Shown piece by piece: positions 36,303 through 45,621 of a stretch of 64,000 nucleotides of DNA (within the stretch, counting starts at the first letter, position 1; each line of letters begins with the position of its first letter). The notes under the pieces were generated by a model. That model did not search any database. It was not told the origin of the DNA and worked only from the letters and a program-made list of their open reading frames with translations. Source of the stretch: an uncultured Umboniibacter sp. (GTDB lineage Bacteria; Pseudomonadota; Gammaproteobacteria; Pseudomonadales; DSM-25080); assembly GCF_947497555.1 (NCBI RefSeq), contig NZ_CANMGY010000001.1:186001-250000 (forward strand), given 5' to 3'. Made by a program: the position numbers and the translations under genes.

Positions 36303-38632
36303 GTAGCGGGAAGCGTCCACGAGTAAGGCGCAGTCTTGGCTCGCTGATCGTTTTAACCACGGGGCTGGTTTTACTCGCCCTACTGGCAGACCAACTGTTC
36401 CCTCTCGCTCTGCCCGAGCAGCGAAGCTCCTATAGTAGGGTGGTCCTCGATCGTAATAATCTGCCACTCAGGGCTTTCCCGGATGAAGCAGGAATCTGGC
36501 GCCACGAAGTTGAATTAGCTCAGGTGAGCCCGCGCTACGTTGAAGCATTACTCACCTACGAGGATCAATACTTTTACCAGCACCCCGGGGTCAATCCCTT
36601 TAGTTTGATTCGTGCGGCCCAACAGTGGTTAGAAGCCGGTGAAATTGTCTCCGGTGGTTCGACCATTACCATGCAGGTTGCCCGCTTACTTCATCCGCAC
36701 CCTCGAAGTCTGCTAGGTAAAACACAGCAAATCCTTCGGGCGTTACAACTGGAATGGCACCTGAGCAAGGATGAAATTCTCACCCTCTATCTCAATCACG
36801 CACCCTTCGGCGGTAATTTCGAGGGCGTGGAGGCGGCAAGTCAACAATACCTCAGAAAATCCAGCGCTGAACTGCGCGATGCCGAGGCGGCATTGCTTGC
36901 GGTACTTCCGCAATCGCCCAGTCGCTTTCGACCGGACCGCCATCCCGAAGTGGCGCAGGCCGCTCGCGACAAGGTCATAGACCGTTTAGTGAAGTTTAAT
37001 ATTTGGCGTGTTGATGAGGGCGAAAGGGCTAAGCAGGAAGGTGTTATTAGCTGGCCTCCGGAGAGACAGACTATCGCGCCGCTGTTTAGCCGCAGGCTTA
37101 GTAATCGTTACTCGGAAACCGTCATCCCCAGCTTTATTGATGCGGAACTGCAACGCCGAGTGCAAACTTTGGCAGCACAACATGCGAGTCGCTGGGGCCG
37201 AGAAACTAATGCTGCAGTGCTGGTTATCAGTAATCAACATAGCGAAGTGATGAGTTACGTCGGCAGTGCTAAATATGCGAATCCCGACAGCGCCGGTTTC
37301 GTGGATATGGTGCCAGCCATTCGTTCGCCTGGCTCTACCCTGAAGCCGCTATTGTTTGCATTAGCCCTGGATCAGCAATTGATTCACAGTGAAAGTCTGT
37401 TCATTGATGCGCCGCGCCTCAACACCGACTATCAACCGGAGAACTTTAATACCGGTTATTCCGGCCCAGTTAGTGCAGCGAACGCGCTTCGATTATCTCT
37501 CAATATCCCCTTCGTCGAGCTCATCGAGGCCTACGGTTCGCAGCGTTTCGTCGATCAGCTGGCTCACGTGCAAGCGCCATTGCTATTAAGCTCTGCTGAG
37601 CCGAATCCAGCCATCATCCTCGGCGGCGCCGGGAGCTCACTGGAGTCGCTGGCCACACTGTACGGAGCCATCATGAACCAGGGCTTGGTCACACCGTTGC
37701 GTTTTTCTCAGCTTGATACGCCCGCGGCTGCTCGACGTCTACTTTCCCCCAGCGCAGCTTGGATTACCTTCAGCAGTCTCGCGACGCAACCCCTGCCAAC
37801 GCTAAACGGTCAGCGATCGCAAGATCCCAATAATCCGATCGCCTGGAAATCTGGCACCAGTTGGGGGAATCGGGATGCTTGGGCTATTGGCGGCAATCAC
37901 GACTTTACCGTCGCCGTGTGGATAGGGAGAGCTGACTCCAGCCCAATTGCCAACCTAATGGGCGCGCAGGCCGCTGGCCCACTAATGACTCAGGTATTCG
38001 ACCAGTTAGCCAGTACAGAGCAAGCGCTAATAGCACCCAAAACCGTGATAACTCGGACCATCTGCTGGCCCGACGGCCGCGCGGCGGAACTGGCTGAGCA
38101 CTGCCCGATTGGCCGAGAAGCGCTCACCATTGACGGCGTCACCCCACGCACGTTGGATAGCAATCATCCGGGCGAGTTTTTAATCGCGAATCGCCCCCTT
38201 TGGGTAGATGGGCAAGGCACTTCTCGCCTTCTGGCTCACTGCCTAACGAATGACGCACAACGCTTATCTATCCCCATATGGCCTGATAGCGCTGCAGGCT
38301 TAGTTCCGCGCGAATTCATCACCGCTATTCCTACCTTAAATGCGCACTGTATTACGCCGCTTCAAGCTGCCAGCAACGATACTTCAGCACTTCGAGTAGA
38401 GGGCTTACAGCCCAACGAAACCCTCCGCCTACTTAATGATGAACCCATTGAGATAGTCCTGAACGCTCCAAGTGCAATCGGCCCGGTAGACTGGATTCTG
38501 GACGGCGCGCTGTTGAACACTCGAGCCACGTCGCTTTCCCTCAACATCTCGCCTCAGCTCTCAGGTGACCATCGACTCCTCATTATCGATTCAGCAGGTC
38601 GATATCGATCAATTCACTTTTCAGTACGCTAG
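36299..38632 (+). CDS. pbpC: Penicillin-binding protein 1C
   Basis: 777 residues with GTG start overlapping the macroglobulin stop. An N-terminal membrane anchor precedes the glycosyltransferase-51 domain: EDQYFYQHPGVNPFSL, SGGSTITMQVARLL and LNHAPFGGNFEGVEAAS. The transpeptidase domain has S-x2-K in RSPGSTLKPLLFAL, SLN in LRLSLNIPF and KSGT in AWKSGTSWGNRDAW. The C-terminal PBP1C extension (about 190 residues, containing paired cysteines) follows. It synthesises and cross-links peptidoglycan; PBP1C is a low-abundance form whose role is linked to the macroglobulin partner. Confidence 0.95.
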   Translation: MSSGKRPRVRRSLGSLIVLTTGLVLLALLADQLFPLALPEQRSSYSRVVLDRNNLPLRAFPDEAGIWRHEVELAQVSPRYVEALLTYEDQYFYQHPGVNPFSLIRAAQQWLEAGEIVSGGSTITMQVARLLHPHPRSLLGKTQQILRALQLEWHLSKDEILTLYLNHAPFGGNFEGVEAASQQYLRKSSAELRDAEAALLAVLPQSPSRFRPDRHPEVAQAARDKVIDRLVKFNIWRVDEGERAKQEGVISWPPERQTIAPLFSRRLSNRYSETVIPSFIDAELQRRVQTLAAQHASRWGRETNAAVLVISNQHSEVMSYVGSAKYANPDSAGFVDMVPAIRSPGSTLKPLLFALALDQQLIHSESLFIDAPRLNTDYQPENFNTGYSGPVSAANALRLSLNIPFVELIEAYGSQRFVDQLAHVQAPLLLSSAEPNPAIILGGAGSSLESLATLYGAIMNQGLVTPLRFSQLDTPAAARRLLSPSAAWITFSSLATQPLPTLNGQRSQDPNNPIAWKSGTSWGNRDAWAIGGNHDFTVAVWIGRADSSPIANLMGAQAAGPLMTQVFDQLASTEQALIAPKTVITRTICWPDGRAAELAEHCPIGREALTIDGVTPRTLDSNHPGEFLIANRPLWVDGQGTSRLLAHCLTNDAQRLSIPIWPDSAAGLVPREFITAIPTLNAHCITPLQAASNDTSALRVEGLQPNETLRLLNDEPIEIVLNAPSAIGPVDWILDGALLNTRATSLSLNISPQLSGDHRLLIIDSAGRYRSIHFSVR

Positions 38633-38834
38633 TTGGGGTATGAAACTTAGGTCGCGACTTCGTTTTGCGAACATTGTGATCCCGCGAAAAACGGTTACTA
38701 TTGTTGGCACTGCTTAGTTAAGTATTTAATTTCTGCCCAAAGCACTATCGGTCAGCGCCTACTCTGCTGCGAAGCGAGTAGTTAACTGCCAACTGCTAGT
38801 GAATAACAACGGGCGACAACAAAGGGTTTTCAGT

Positions 38835-40673
38835 ATGAAAAAGACCATTCTAAGTGCCGTGATTGCTGCCGCACTAGTAGGCTGTGGTAACGATGCCACG
38901 GTTCAACAAACTAATAGTGCCTCTGCGGATCAAGCGCAAGCCACCGAAACGATCAATACCCCTGACGCGGCATTTTTGCAGCTCGTCGATGACCAGTTCA
39001 TGGCGATGGTCGCACTCAGCCCCGAGTTTCAAACCTCGCTAGGTATCAAAGACAACTATGGCAAGTGGGATGAAATTTCTGCGGAAGCTGACGCCCAAGC
39101 AATGGCGCTAACCCAGAGCAATCTGCAGCAGCTAGAAGCGCTAGACCCTAGTCTACTGAATGAACAGAATCAATTGAGTCTCCGCATGGCGATTGCCCAG
39201 TTAACGCAGCAAATTGAGCGAGACCGCTGGCGCAATCATGGTTACCCGGTTAACCAAATGTACGGTGTGCACAGTAAGGTTCCGTCATTCCTTATTAACC
39301 AGCACCGAGTCACTAGCGTCAGCGACGCTGAAGCCTACATCGAACGTCTAAACGGTGTACCAACGCTGTTCGAACAGCTAGAAGCTGATATGAAAACACG
39401 TCAGGACATGGGCGTGATGCCACCGGCGTTTGTTTACCCAATGGTACTGCAAGATTCACGTAACATTATTGTTGGCGCGCCCTTCGATGATGGCGAGGCT
39501 AGCACCTTACTGGCTGATTTCACGGGCAAGGTAAACGCCCTGGACATTGAAGACGATCAAAAAGCAGCGCTCATCGCTGATGCAACTGCCGCGCTGACCG
39601 AGCAAGTAGGTCCGGCCTACGAACAGTTGATCAGTGTGCTAGAAGTACAGGCGGCTGAAGCGACCACCGACGACGGCGCTTGGAAGCTCCCAGACGGCGA
39701 CGAATACTACGCCTCGCAGCTTCAGTTGATGACCACTACGGACCTCACCGCGGATGAGATTCATAATATCGGTGTCGCGGACGTTGCGCGCATTCACGGT
39801 GAAATGCGTGACATCATGGCTCAGGTTGGTTTTGAGGGTGATCTGCAGGAGTTCTTCGAATTCATGCGCACCGATCCACAGTTCTATTACCCAACAACGC
39901 CAGAGGGAAAACAGCGCTACTTAGATGAAGCTACCGCACTGATCGATATCATGCGTGCTCAGCTTGATGATTATTTTGGCATCCAGCCAAAGGCAGCGCT
40001 GGAAGTGAAGGCCGTTGAAGCCTTCCGTGAACAGAGTGCCGGCAAGGCGTTCTATAGTCGTCCTGCTCCAGATGGCAGCCGTCCAGGCGTTTACTACGCG
40101 AACCTGTATGATATGAACAGCATGCCAACCTACCAGATGGAAGCACTGGCTTACCACGAAGGCGTACCGGGTCACCACATGCAGCTCGCTATTGCTCAGG
40201 AGCTTGACGAGTTGCCAAAGTTCCGTCGTTTCGGCGGTTACACCGCTTATATTGAAGGCTGGGGACTTTACAGTGAGCTGCTTCCAAAGGAGATGGGCTA
40301 CTATCAGGACCCGTACTCTGACTTTGGCCGTCTGGCAATGGAATTGTGGCGCGCATGTCGTTTAGTTGTGGATACGGGTATGCACGAAAAGCGCTGGACT
40401 CGTGAAGAGGCCATTGAATATCTTCAGGTGAACACGCCTAACCCAGATGGCGATATCGTTAAAGCGATTGAGCGGTATATTGTCATGCCGGGTCAGGCTA
40501 CTGCCTACAAGATTGGTATGATCAAGATTGTCGAGCTTCGTGAAGCTGCGAAAGCTAGCCTTGGCGATAAGTTCGACATCCGCGGCTTCCATGACACCGT
40601 GCTAGGCAGTGGAGCTGTACCGCTTGATATCCTAGAGGAGAATGTTGACGCTTGGGTCGCTTCGCAGCGTTAG
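38835..40673 (+). CDS. DUF885 zinc-peptidase-like lipoprotein
   Basis: 612 residues from MKKTILSAVIAAALVGCGND, with a lipobox (LVGC) and a glycine at +2. An upstream frame of 12 codons lacks a ribosome-binding site. The diagnostic DUF885 motif LAYHEGVPGHHMQLAIAQE is present and resembles gluzincin zinc sites; a downstream glutamate in AYIEGWGLYSE is the probable third ligand. It is likely an outer-membrane-anchored peptidase of unknown specificity. It is monocistronic, with a strong terminator after it. Confidence 0.9.
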   Translation: MKKTILSAVIAAALVGCGNDATVQQTNSASADQAQATETINTPDAAFLQLVDDQFMAMVALSPEFQTSLGIKDNYGKWDEISAEADAQAMALTQSNLQQLEALDPSLLNEQNQLSLRMAIAQLTQQIERDRWRNHGYPVNQMYGVHSKVPSFLINQHRVTSVSDAEAYIERLNGVPTLFEQLEADMKTRQDMGVMPPAFVYPMVLQDSRNIIVGAPFDDGEASTLLADFTGKVNALDIEDDQKAALIADATAALTEQVGPAYEQLISVLEVQAAEATTDDGAWKLPDGDEYYASQLQLMTTTDLTADEIHNIGVADVARIHGEMRDIMAQVGFEGDLQEFFEFMRTDPQFYYPTTPEGKQRYLDEATALIDIMRAQLDDYFGIQPKAALEVKAVEAFREQSAGKAFYSRPAPDGSRPGVYYANLYDMNSMPTYQMEALAYHEGVPGHHMQLAIAQELDELPKFRRFGGYTAYIEGWGLYSELLPKEMGYYQDPYSDFGRLAMELWRACRLVVDTGMHEKRWTREEAIEYLQVNTPNPDGDIVKAIERYIVMPGQATAYKIGMIKIVELREAAKASLGDKFDIRGFHDTVLGSGAVPLDILEENVDAWVASQR

Positions 40674-40727
40674 AGATCAACTTAGTACCCAGAGCGACCT
40701 TTACGAATTGCTCGTAAAACGCTCAAT

Positions 40728-40755
40728 AAAAGGCCGCGTTATTACGCGGCCTTTT
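40728..40755 (+). terminator. Intrinsic terminator after DUF885 gene
   Basis: AAAAGGCCGCGT and its complement form a 12-base stem around a 4-base loop, ending in a T-run. Confidence 0.92.
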
Positions 40756-40837
40756 TCTTTCCCGTGGAAAATACCCATAAACCAAATCTTAGCCAACAAC
40801 GAAGTACCTGTAGTGGTATTAAATTTAGGCGTTAACC

Positions 40838-41287
40838 ATGAAGCACGAACACACTATTCGTCTCCTCACTACCTTCGGCACGGTACCCTTCATTGCGGCA
40901 GCGATTGCCGAGTTTGTTGGTATCTCTCTCTTTGGCCATACCCCAGTGGAGATATTCAGTAGTTATGGAACGGTCATCATTAGTTTCTTAGCGGGGAGTA
41001 TTTGGGGCGCAGCGCGCTATCAAAACACTACCGATAATCAGGCTGCTGACACCCCCTCTAAGGCGCCCTTTGTTGCCACTAACGTGCTGACTTTGGTGTG
41101 CTGGTTCGCGCTGTTGCAGTCGTCATTCGTGTTCGCACTAGGCGTTAACGGTCTGCTGTTTATTGCCCTCTACAGAGTAGAGGCAACACGTGAAAGGGAC
41201 GGCAGCTATCGCCGTCTTCGCCGCGTGGTAACAACTTTGGTGGTGCTTCTGCACCTGATAATGGTGGTAATACTATGGCTCGTTTAA
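40838..41287 (+). CDS. DUF3429 membrane protein
   Basis: 149 residues with four to five hydrophobic helices. The block YGTVIISFLAGSIWGAARY is typical of DUF3429. The protein overlaps the thiol-disulfide oxidoreductase-like gene by 13 bases and starts the run leading to photolyase. Function is unknown; the neighbours suggest a role in light or oxidative stress. Confidence 0.8.
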   Translation: MKHEHTIRLLTTFGTVPFIAAAIAEFVGISLFGHTPVEIFSSYGTVIISFLAGSIWGAARYQNTTDNQAADTPSKAPFVATNVLTLVCWFALLQSSFVFALGVNGLLFIALYRVEATRERDGSYRRLRRVVTTLVVLLHLIMVVILWLV

Positions 41288-41685
41288 CTGTGTTTTTTGA
41301 TGGTTCCTGCCCGCTTTGTGCAAAGGAAATGGACACCCTCGCTAGATTTGATATCCATTCACGCATTCACTTCGTTGACCTCAATGACGAAATCTCGCTC
41401 CCTCTGGGCATCACCCACTCGGCTGCGGTGGATACGCTGCATGTGATTGATACCCAAGGACAAGTTCGCACTGCGGTAGACGCCAATGTATTGCTGTGGG
41501 AAACGGTAGACAGAAAGCCGTGGTTGCGAGTACTGCGCTGGCCCCTAATCCGTAACTTTGCCAATGTTGGCTACCGTGTGTTCTCGACGCATCGAGAATT
41601 CTTCAGCCTTCTTCTGACCGGCAAGAAACGTTGCGATAGCCACTGCGAGGTGAAGGTCTCAAAATCAGCGAGCAGCCATGAGTAG
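41275..41685 (+). CDS. DCC family (DUF393) thiol-disulfide oxidoreductase-like protein
   Basis: 136 residues. The N-terminal VFFDGSCPLCAKEMD contains the DxxCPLC motif that names the DCC family. The CxxC-like pair suggests redox chemistry in the cytoplasm. It overlaps both neighbours (13 and 8 bases), so the operon is tight. Proteins of this family are often found beside photolyase and DUF3429 genes. Confidence 0.88.
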   Translation: MARLTVFFDGSCPLCAKEMDTLARFDIHSRIHFVDLNDEISLPLGITHSAAVDTLHVIDTQGQVRTAVDANVLLWETVDRKPWLRVLRWPLIRNFANVGYRVFSTHREFFSLLLTGKKRCDSHCEVKVSKSASSHE

Positions 41686-42373
41686 TCATCGAATTATCGT
41701 TGGCGCTAGCAGTGGTATCGCCCAGGCTTTTTATCATCATATAAGGCAACAGGAGCCCGACACCCTCATAACGCGTATTTCTTCGCGACACTTAGCGGGC
41801 GCTATACACTGTGATTACAGTGAGCGCAGCATAGCGGAGGTCTGCAAAAATATTGCTAGCGCTGATGAACTTAGCATTCACATTTTCAATGGCCAGCTGG
41901 TCAGCGAAGGAAAACTGCCCGAGAAAAGCTTGAGGGCTTTTGAAGGTGATTACTTCCAGCGCCTAATCCACAGCAATACCATAGTGCCAATGCTGTTTTT
42001 GCAGGCTCTCATGCCACTGTTTAAAACTCAAACCCGTGGGGTGATCAGTGTTCTCAGTGCAAGAGTGGGCAGTATTGATGATAATCACCTAGGGGGGTGG
42101 TATAGCTACCGCGCATCAAAAAGCGCCCTAAACCAGCTGCTACAGTGTTTTGCTGCAGAACTCCGTTACCGCAGTCCGAAAAGCACAGTGATTGCTTTTC
42201 ACCCCGGAACCACTGACACTGAACTGTCAAAGCCATTTCAAAAAAACGTGAGCGCCGAGAAACTATTTTCTCCCGAATTTGTCGCATCACGCCTATATTC
42301 ATTATGTAGCCGTCCAGAACCCACGGGCAGAGCCCTGTTTACGGATTGGCAGCATGAGACTATTGCTTGGTAA
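41678..42373 (+). CDS. Short-chain dehydrogenase/reductase
   Basis: 231 residues. It begins HRIIVGASSGIAQAFYHHI, a slightly changed cofactor loop (GASSGI). The catalytic set is SVLSARVGS for serine and WYSYRASKSAL for Tyr-x3-Lys. The C-terminal FHPGTTDTELSKPFQ is typical of this subgroup found beside photolyase. The substrate is unknown. It overlaps the DCC gene by 8 bases and ends 12 bases before the next gene. Confidence 0.85.
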   Translation: MSSHRIIVGASSGIAQAFYHHIRQQEPDTLITRISSRHLAGAIHCDYSERSIAEVCKNIASADELSIHIFNGQLVSEGKLPEKSLRAFEGDYFQRLIHSNTIVPMLFLQALMPLFKTQTRGVISVLSARVGSIDDNHLGGWYSYRASKSALNQLLQCFAAELRYRSPKSTVIAFHPGTTDTELSKPFQKNVSAEKLFSPEFVASRLYSLCSRPEPTGRALFTDWQHETIAW

Positions 42374-42385
42374 ACGAGGAAAATT

Positions 42386-43348
42386 ATGTATCGCGATTTC
42401 ATTCCCAAAACAAAAATTAGACTCGGAATTAGTGCTTGTCTCTTGGGCGAACCGGTTCGCTTCGATGGTGGACATAAGCGTTCGGCTTTTTGCACTGATG
42501 CACTGAGCGATTTTGTTGAATACGTTCCCCTCTGTCCGGAAGCGGCAATTGGCTTGGGTGTTCCTCGTCCAACTATTCGGCTTGAGCAACACGATGACAA
42601 AATTATTGCGACGTCAGCCAAGGGCAACGACGTCACCGAGGCGCTTGAGGCTTATGGTAAGGAACAGGCGGTAGCGCTAGACCAAAAGATAAGTGGCTAC
42701 ATTTTTTGTGCGAAATCGCCAAGTTGCGGTATGGAGCGGGTCAAGCTCTATCAGGGCGAAAGTAAGATGAGTACCAGTGATGGCATTGGACTGTATGCAA
42801 AAGAGATCATGCAGCACAATCCTATTCTTCCCGTTGAAGAAAACGGCCGCATCAACGATGCCCTGTTACGCGAGAACTTCATCACCCGGGTGTATGCCTA
42901 CAGCCACTGGCAGCACCTCATGGCCGAAGGATTAACCGCGGGCAAGCTGATTGAATTTCACAGTCAGTACAAGTACCTGCTAATGGCTCACAGCATTGCG
43001 GCCTACAAATCCTTGGGACAACTGCTAGCGGATGTGAGTGGTGACCTACAGAGCCTGAGCGAATGTTACATCGTGGAGTTCATGCGCTCTATTAGTTCGC
43101 CCGTAAGCAGGAAGGCACACACTAACGTTTTGCAGCACCTACAGGGTTATTTCAAAAATCACCTTTCATCGGCGCAACGACAGGAATTCGCTAAAGTGAT
43201 CACCGATTATCGCGAGGGCCACCTGCCGTTACTGGCACCGCTGACGCTAATTCGTCATTTCCTAGCCGAGTATCCCGATGAATATGTGGCGAAGCAGCGT
43301 TACCTCCATCCGTATCCTGATGAGCTCAATCTGCGTTACGCCATTTAA
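42386..43348 (+). CDS. DUF523-DUF1722 fusion protein (YbgA-like)
   Basis: 320 residues in two parts. The N-terminal DUF523 domain has RLGISACLLGEPVRFDGGHK, VPLCPEAAIGLGVPRP and CAKSPSCGMERVK, with cysteines that may hold a metal or iron-sulfur group. The C-terminal DUF1722 domain, from about residue 190, has SQYKYLLMAHS, ANVLQHLQGYFK-like sequence and ending LHPYPDEL. Such proteins are often encoded next to photolyase, as here, or fused to it. A role in thiouridine or DNA-damage chemistry has been suggested, but none is proven from sequence. Confidence 0.9.
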   Translation: MYRDFIPKTKIRLGISACLLGEPVRFDGGHKRSAFCTDALSDFVEYVPLCPEAAIGLGVPRPTIRLEQHDDKIIATSAKGNDVTEALEAYGKEQAVALDQKISGYIFCAKSPSCGMERVKLYQGESKMSTSDGIGLYAKEIMQHNPILPVEENGRINDALLRENFITRVYAYSHWQHLMAEGLTAGKLIEFHSQYKYLLMAHSIAAYKSLGQLLADVSGDLQSLSECYIVEFMRSISSPVSRKAHTNVLQHLQGYFKNHLSSAQRQEFAKVITDYREGHLPLLAPLTLIRHFLAEYPDEYVAKQRYLHPYPDELNLRYAI

Positions 43349-43368
43349 CTAGCAAGGTAAACGGTTCC

Positions 43369-44766
43369 ATGTCACAGCTAGTTTGGTTTCGAAATGACCT
43401 GCGCACCCATGACAACCCTGCACTCAGCACCGCGCTGGAGACGAATACTCCCGTCTCCGCGGTGTACGTTGAGGTAAGTCAGCAACACGCGGCTTCGCCA
43501 CATCAGCGAGCGCTGAAAATGCATGTACTCAGGGAGCTGAACCGTGAGCTCGCTGAATTAGGGGTTACTCTCCAAATCTGCTCAGTGGGTACCTTTCAGG
43601 AGGCGGCGCAGGCGGTTGTCAGGCTAGCGACCCATCACAACTGCGCTGGCATCTACGCCAACCGAGATTGTGGGGTACATGAATATCAACGCGACCAGTA
43701 CGTAAGCGATCACTTTTCCGGCAATGTCAGCTTTTACGGTATTGATACCGTCCAGCCTCTGGGGTCCATCACTACAGGTCAGGGCACCATGTTTAAGGTC
43801 TTCACGCCGTTCAAGCGGGCTTGGCTTAGCCGTTGGAACGAGTCACTAGTTCAGCCTATTCGCCCCACCAGTCAGCTCCGGCCTATTGCGCCGTCCGCAG
43901 ACGTTGAAGACTTTACGCTAAATCAGCTAACGCAGCTGCCGGAGGTTGATGTCTGGTTGAATCCTGAACAATCACTTCAGGACTTTGTGCAGTTGGGCGC
44001 TAGCCAATACGACAAGCTGCGCGACTTCCCTGCGATAGAAGGCACCAGCAAGCTTTCGCCTCACCTAGCCATTGGGGCTATTTCCATTCAGTCCTGTGTT
44101 CGATCCCTACTACAGGGGCGAAGCGTTGCGGACCTCAACGACGGAGAATCCGTGTGGCTGAGTGAACTTATTTGGCGAGATTTTTACCGCCACTTAATGT
44201 TTGCCTATCCCGACATTTCCAAAAACCGAGCCTTTCAACCTTATACGGACCTGATTCATTGGGATAATCACGAGGAACATTTTCAAGCCTGGTGCCAGGG
44301 CAAGACTGGCTTTCCCATTGTGGATGCCGCCATGCGCTGTCTGAATAGCACTGGTTGGATGCACAATCGTCTGCGAATGGTGGTGGCTAGCTTTCTCTGT
44401 AAGGATTTGATGATTGACTGGCGCTGGGGTGAACGTTACTTCATGTCAGTGCTGATAGATGGCGACTTCGCCAGCAATAACGGGGGCTGGCAATGGGCGG
44501 CCAGCGCAGGGGCTGATGCGGCCCCGTACTTCAGGATTTTCAATCCTATTAGACAGAGCCAGAGATTCGATGTGCATGGCGAGTTCATTCGCACTTGGAT
44601 TCCCGAGCTGAGAGAGCTTCCGGATAAGGCTATCCATGAACCCCACGCTTGGTTCGAAAAAAATCAACTCACGGCAAACTATTGCCCGCCAATCATTGAT
44701 CGCTCGAAGAGCAAAGACAAAGTACTTACTGCCTTTGCTCATGCGAAGGAAAAATCAGTCAGTTAA
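43369..44766 (+). CDS. phrB: Deoxyribodipyrimidine photolyase
   Basis: 465 residues. The antenna domain starts LVWFRNDLRTHDNPALSTAL. The FAD-binding domain holds TSKLSPHLAIGAIS, WLSELIWRDFYRHLMFAYP, WCQGKTGFPIVDAAMR, WMHNRLRMVVASFL and DFASNNGGWQWAAS, the full class I signature. It repairs cyclobutane pyrimidine dimers using blue light. It is the last gene of the run beginning with DUF3429. Its stop overlaps the convergent pirin gene by 12 bases. Photolyase is a regular member of ChrR regulons, linking it by function to the sigma locus 20 kb upstream, though I saw no TGATCC-type promoter here. Confidence 0.95.
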   Translation: MSQLVWFRNDLRTHDNPALSTALETNTPVSAVYVEVSQQHAASPHQRALKMHVLRELNRELAELGVTLQICSVGTFQEAAQAVVRLATHHNCAGIYANRDCGVHEYQRDQYVSDHFSGNVSFYGIDTVQPLGSITTGQGTMFKVFTPFKRAWLSRWNESLVQPIRPTSQLRPIAPSADVEDFTLNQLTQLPEVDVWLNPEQSLQDFVQLGASQYDKLRDFPAIEGTSKLSPHLAIGAISIQSCVRSLLQGRSVADLNDGESVWLSELIWRDFYRHLMFAYPDISKNRAFQPYTDLIHWDNHEEHFQAWCQGKTGFPIVDAAMRCLNSTGWMHNRLRMVVASFLCKDLMIDWRWGERYFMSVLIDGDFASNNGGWQWAASAGADAAPYFRIFNPIRQSQRFDVHGEFIRTWIPELRELPDKAIHEPHAWFEKNQLTANYCPPIIDRSKSKDKVLTAFAHAKEKSVS

Positions 44767-45609
44767 GACCCCCGAGCGGTAATCACTCATCGCTTGCTCT
44801 AGTTCTGCCCGAGTATTCATAACAAACGGGCCGTATTGCGCTATCGGCTCTTTGATGGGCTTACCACTTAACACCAGAAGTGTTGCGCCATTGTTGGTAG
44901 CGGATAACTTCAGTGATTCGCCCGCACTATAGAGCCCCATTTCCCACTGCTTTAGTCCCGTTGTTGCTCCTTCAAAGACGTATACAAAGGCTGGCTCCTC
45001 GCGATTAAAGCTCAATTCAACCGCCTCATCAGCAGCCAGCTCTATCTCAATCAAATGAGGCTTCGTGGTCATCGCGGGTAATGGTCCTTCTAACTGCTGT
45101 TGCGGCTCGGCCCCAAAGCTCACCGCTACGGACCCAGCAATCACTGCTATCTCAGAACCTCTAGCGGATTTTGCTCTAGCCAGTTCACCGGCATTGAAAT
45201 CATGATAGGCAGCAGGCTTCATCTTCTCTGCGCCGGGTAGATTCAACCAGATCTGAAAACCCTGCATTAAGCCGTCCAACTGTTCGGGTGTCTCCGAGTG
45301 AATGACCCCCCGTGCCGCCGTCATCCATTGTACATCGCCTGGACCAATGACACCCTCGTTGCCCATATGATCGCGGTGACGCATCTTGCCCGCCTTCATA
45401 TAGGTGATGGTTTCAAAACCTCGGTGTGGGTGACTGGGAAAGCCACCCATATAGTCCGCCGACTGGTCACTGTTAAACTCATCAAGCATGAGAAACGGAT
45501 CCATTCGCTGTTGCATCGCTTGGCCGCCAATACGTCGGATTTTAACTCCATCGCCATCGGCGGTTTCCATGGAGCGTACCTTTTGCTCTAACTTTCGTTC
45601 AGTTGTCAT
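44755..45609 (-). CDS. Pirin family protein
   Basis: 284 residues. The N-terminal cupin holds the pirin metal site: MLDEFNSDQ, FPSHPHRGFETITYM and HRDHMGNEGVIGPGDVQWM with the histidine of GVIHSE. The C-terminal cupin contains KPIKEPIAQYGPFVMN, typical of the family. Bacterial pirins such as YhhW have quercetin 2,3-dioxygenase activity; others act as redox sensors. The glutathionyl-hydroquinone reductase gene lies 12 bases upstream on the same strand, so both probably serve quinone or flavonoid detoxification. Confidence 0.92.
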   Translation of the reverse strand: MTTERKLEQKVRSMETADGDGVKIRRIGGQAMQQRMDPFLMLDEFNSDQSADYMGGFPSHPHRGFETITYMKAGKMRHRDHMGNEGVIGPGDVQWMTAARGVIHSETPEQLDGLMQGFQIWLNLPGAEKMKPAAYHDFNAGELARAKSARGSEIAVIAGSVAVSFGAEPQQQLEGPLPAMTTKPHLIEIELAADEAVELSFNREEPAFVYVFEGATTGLKQWEMGLYSAGESLKLSATNNGATLLVLSGKPIKEPIAQYGPFVMNTRAELEQAMSDYRSGVLTD

Positions 45610-45621
45610 TTTAATATCTCC

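Noticed and set aside
38677-38710. TGATCC upstream of the DUF885 gene
   Set aside because: No TAAT-like -10 lies at 17-19 bases; the next bases read TTGTTG.
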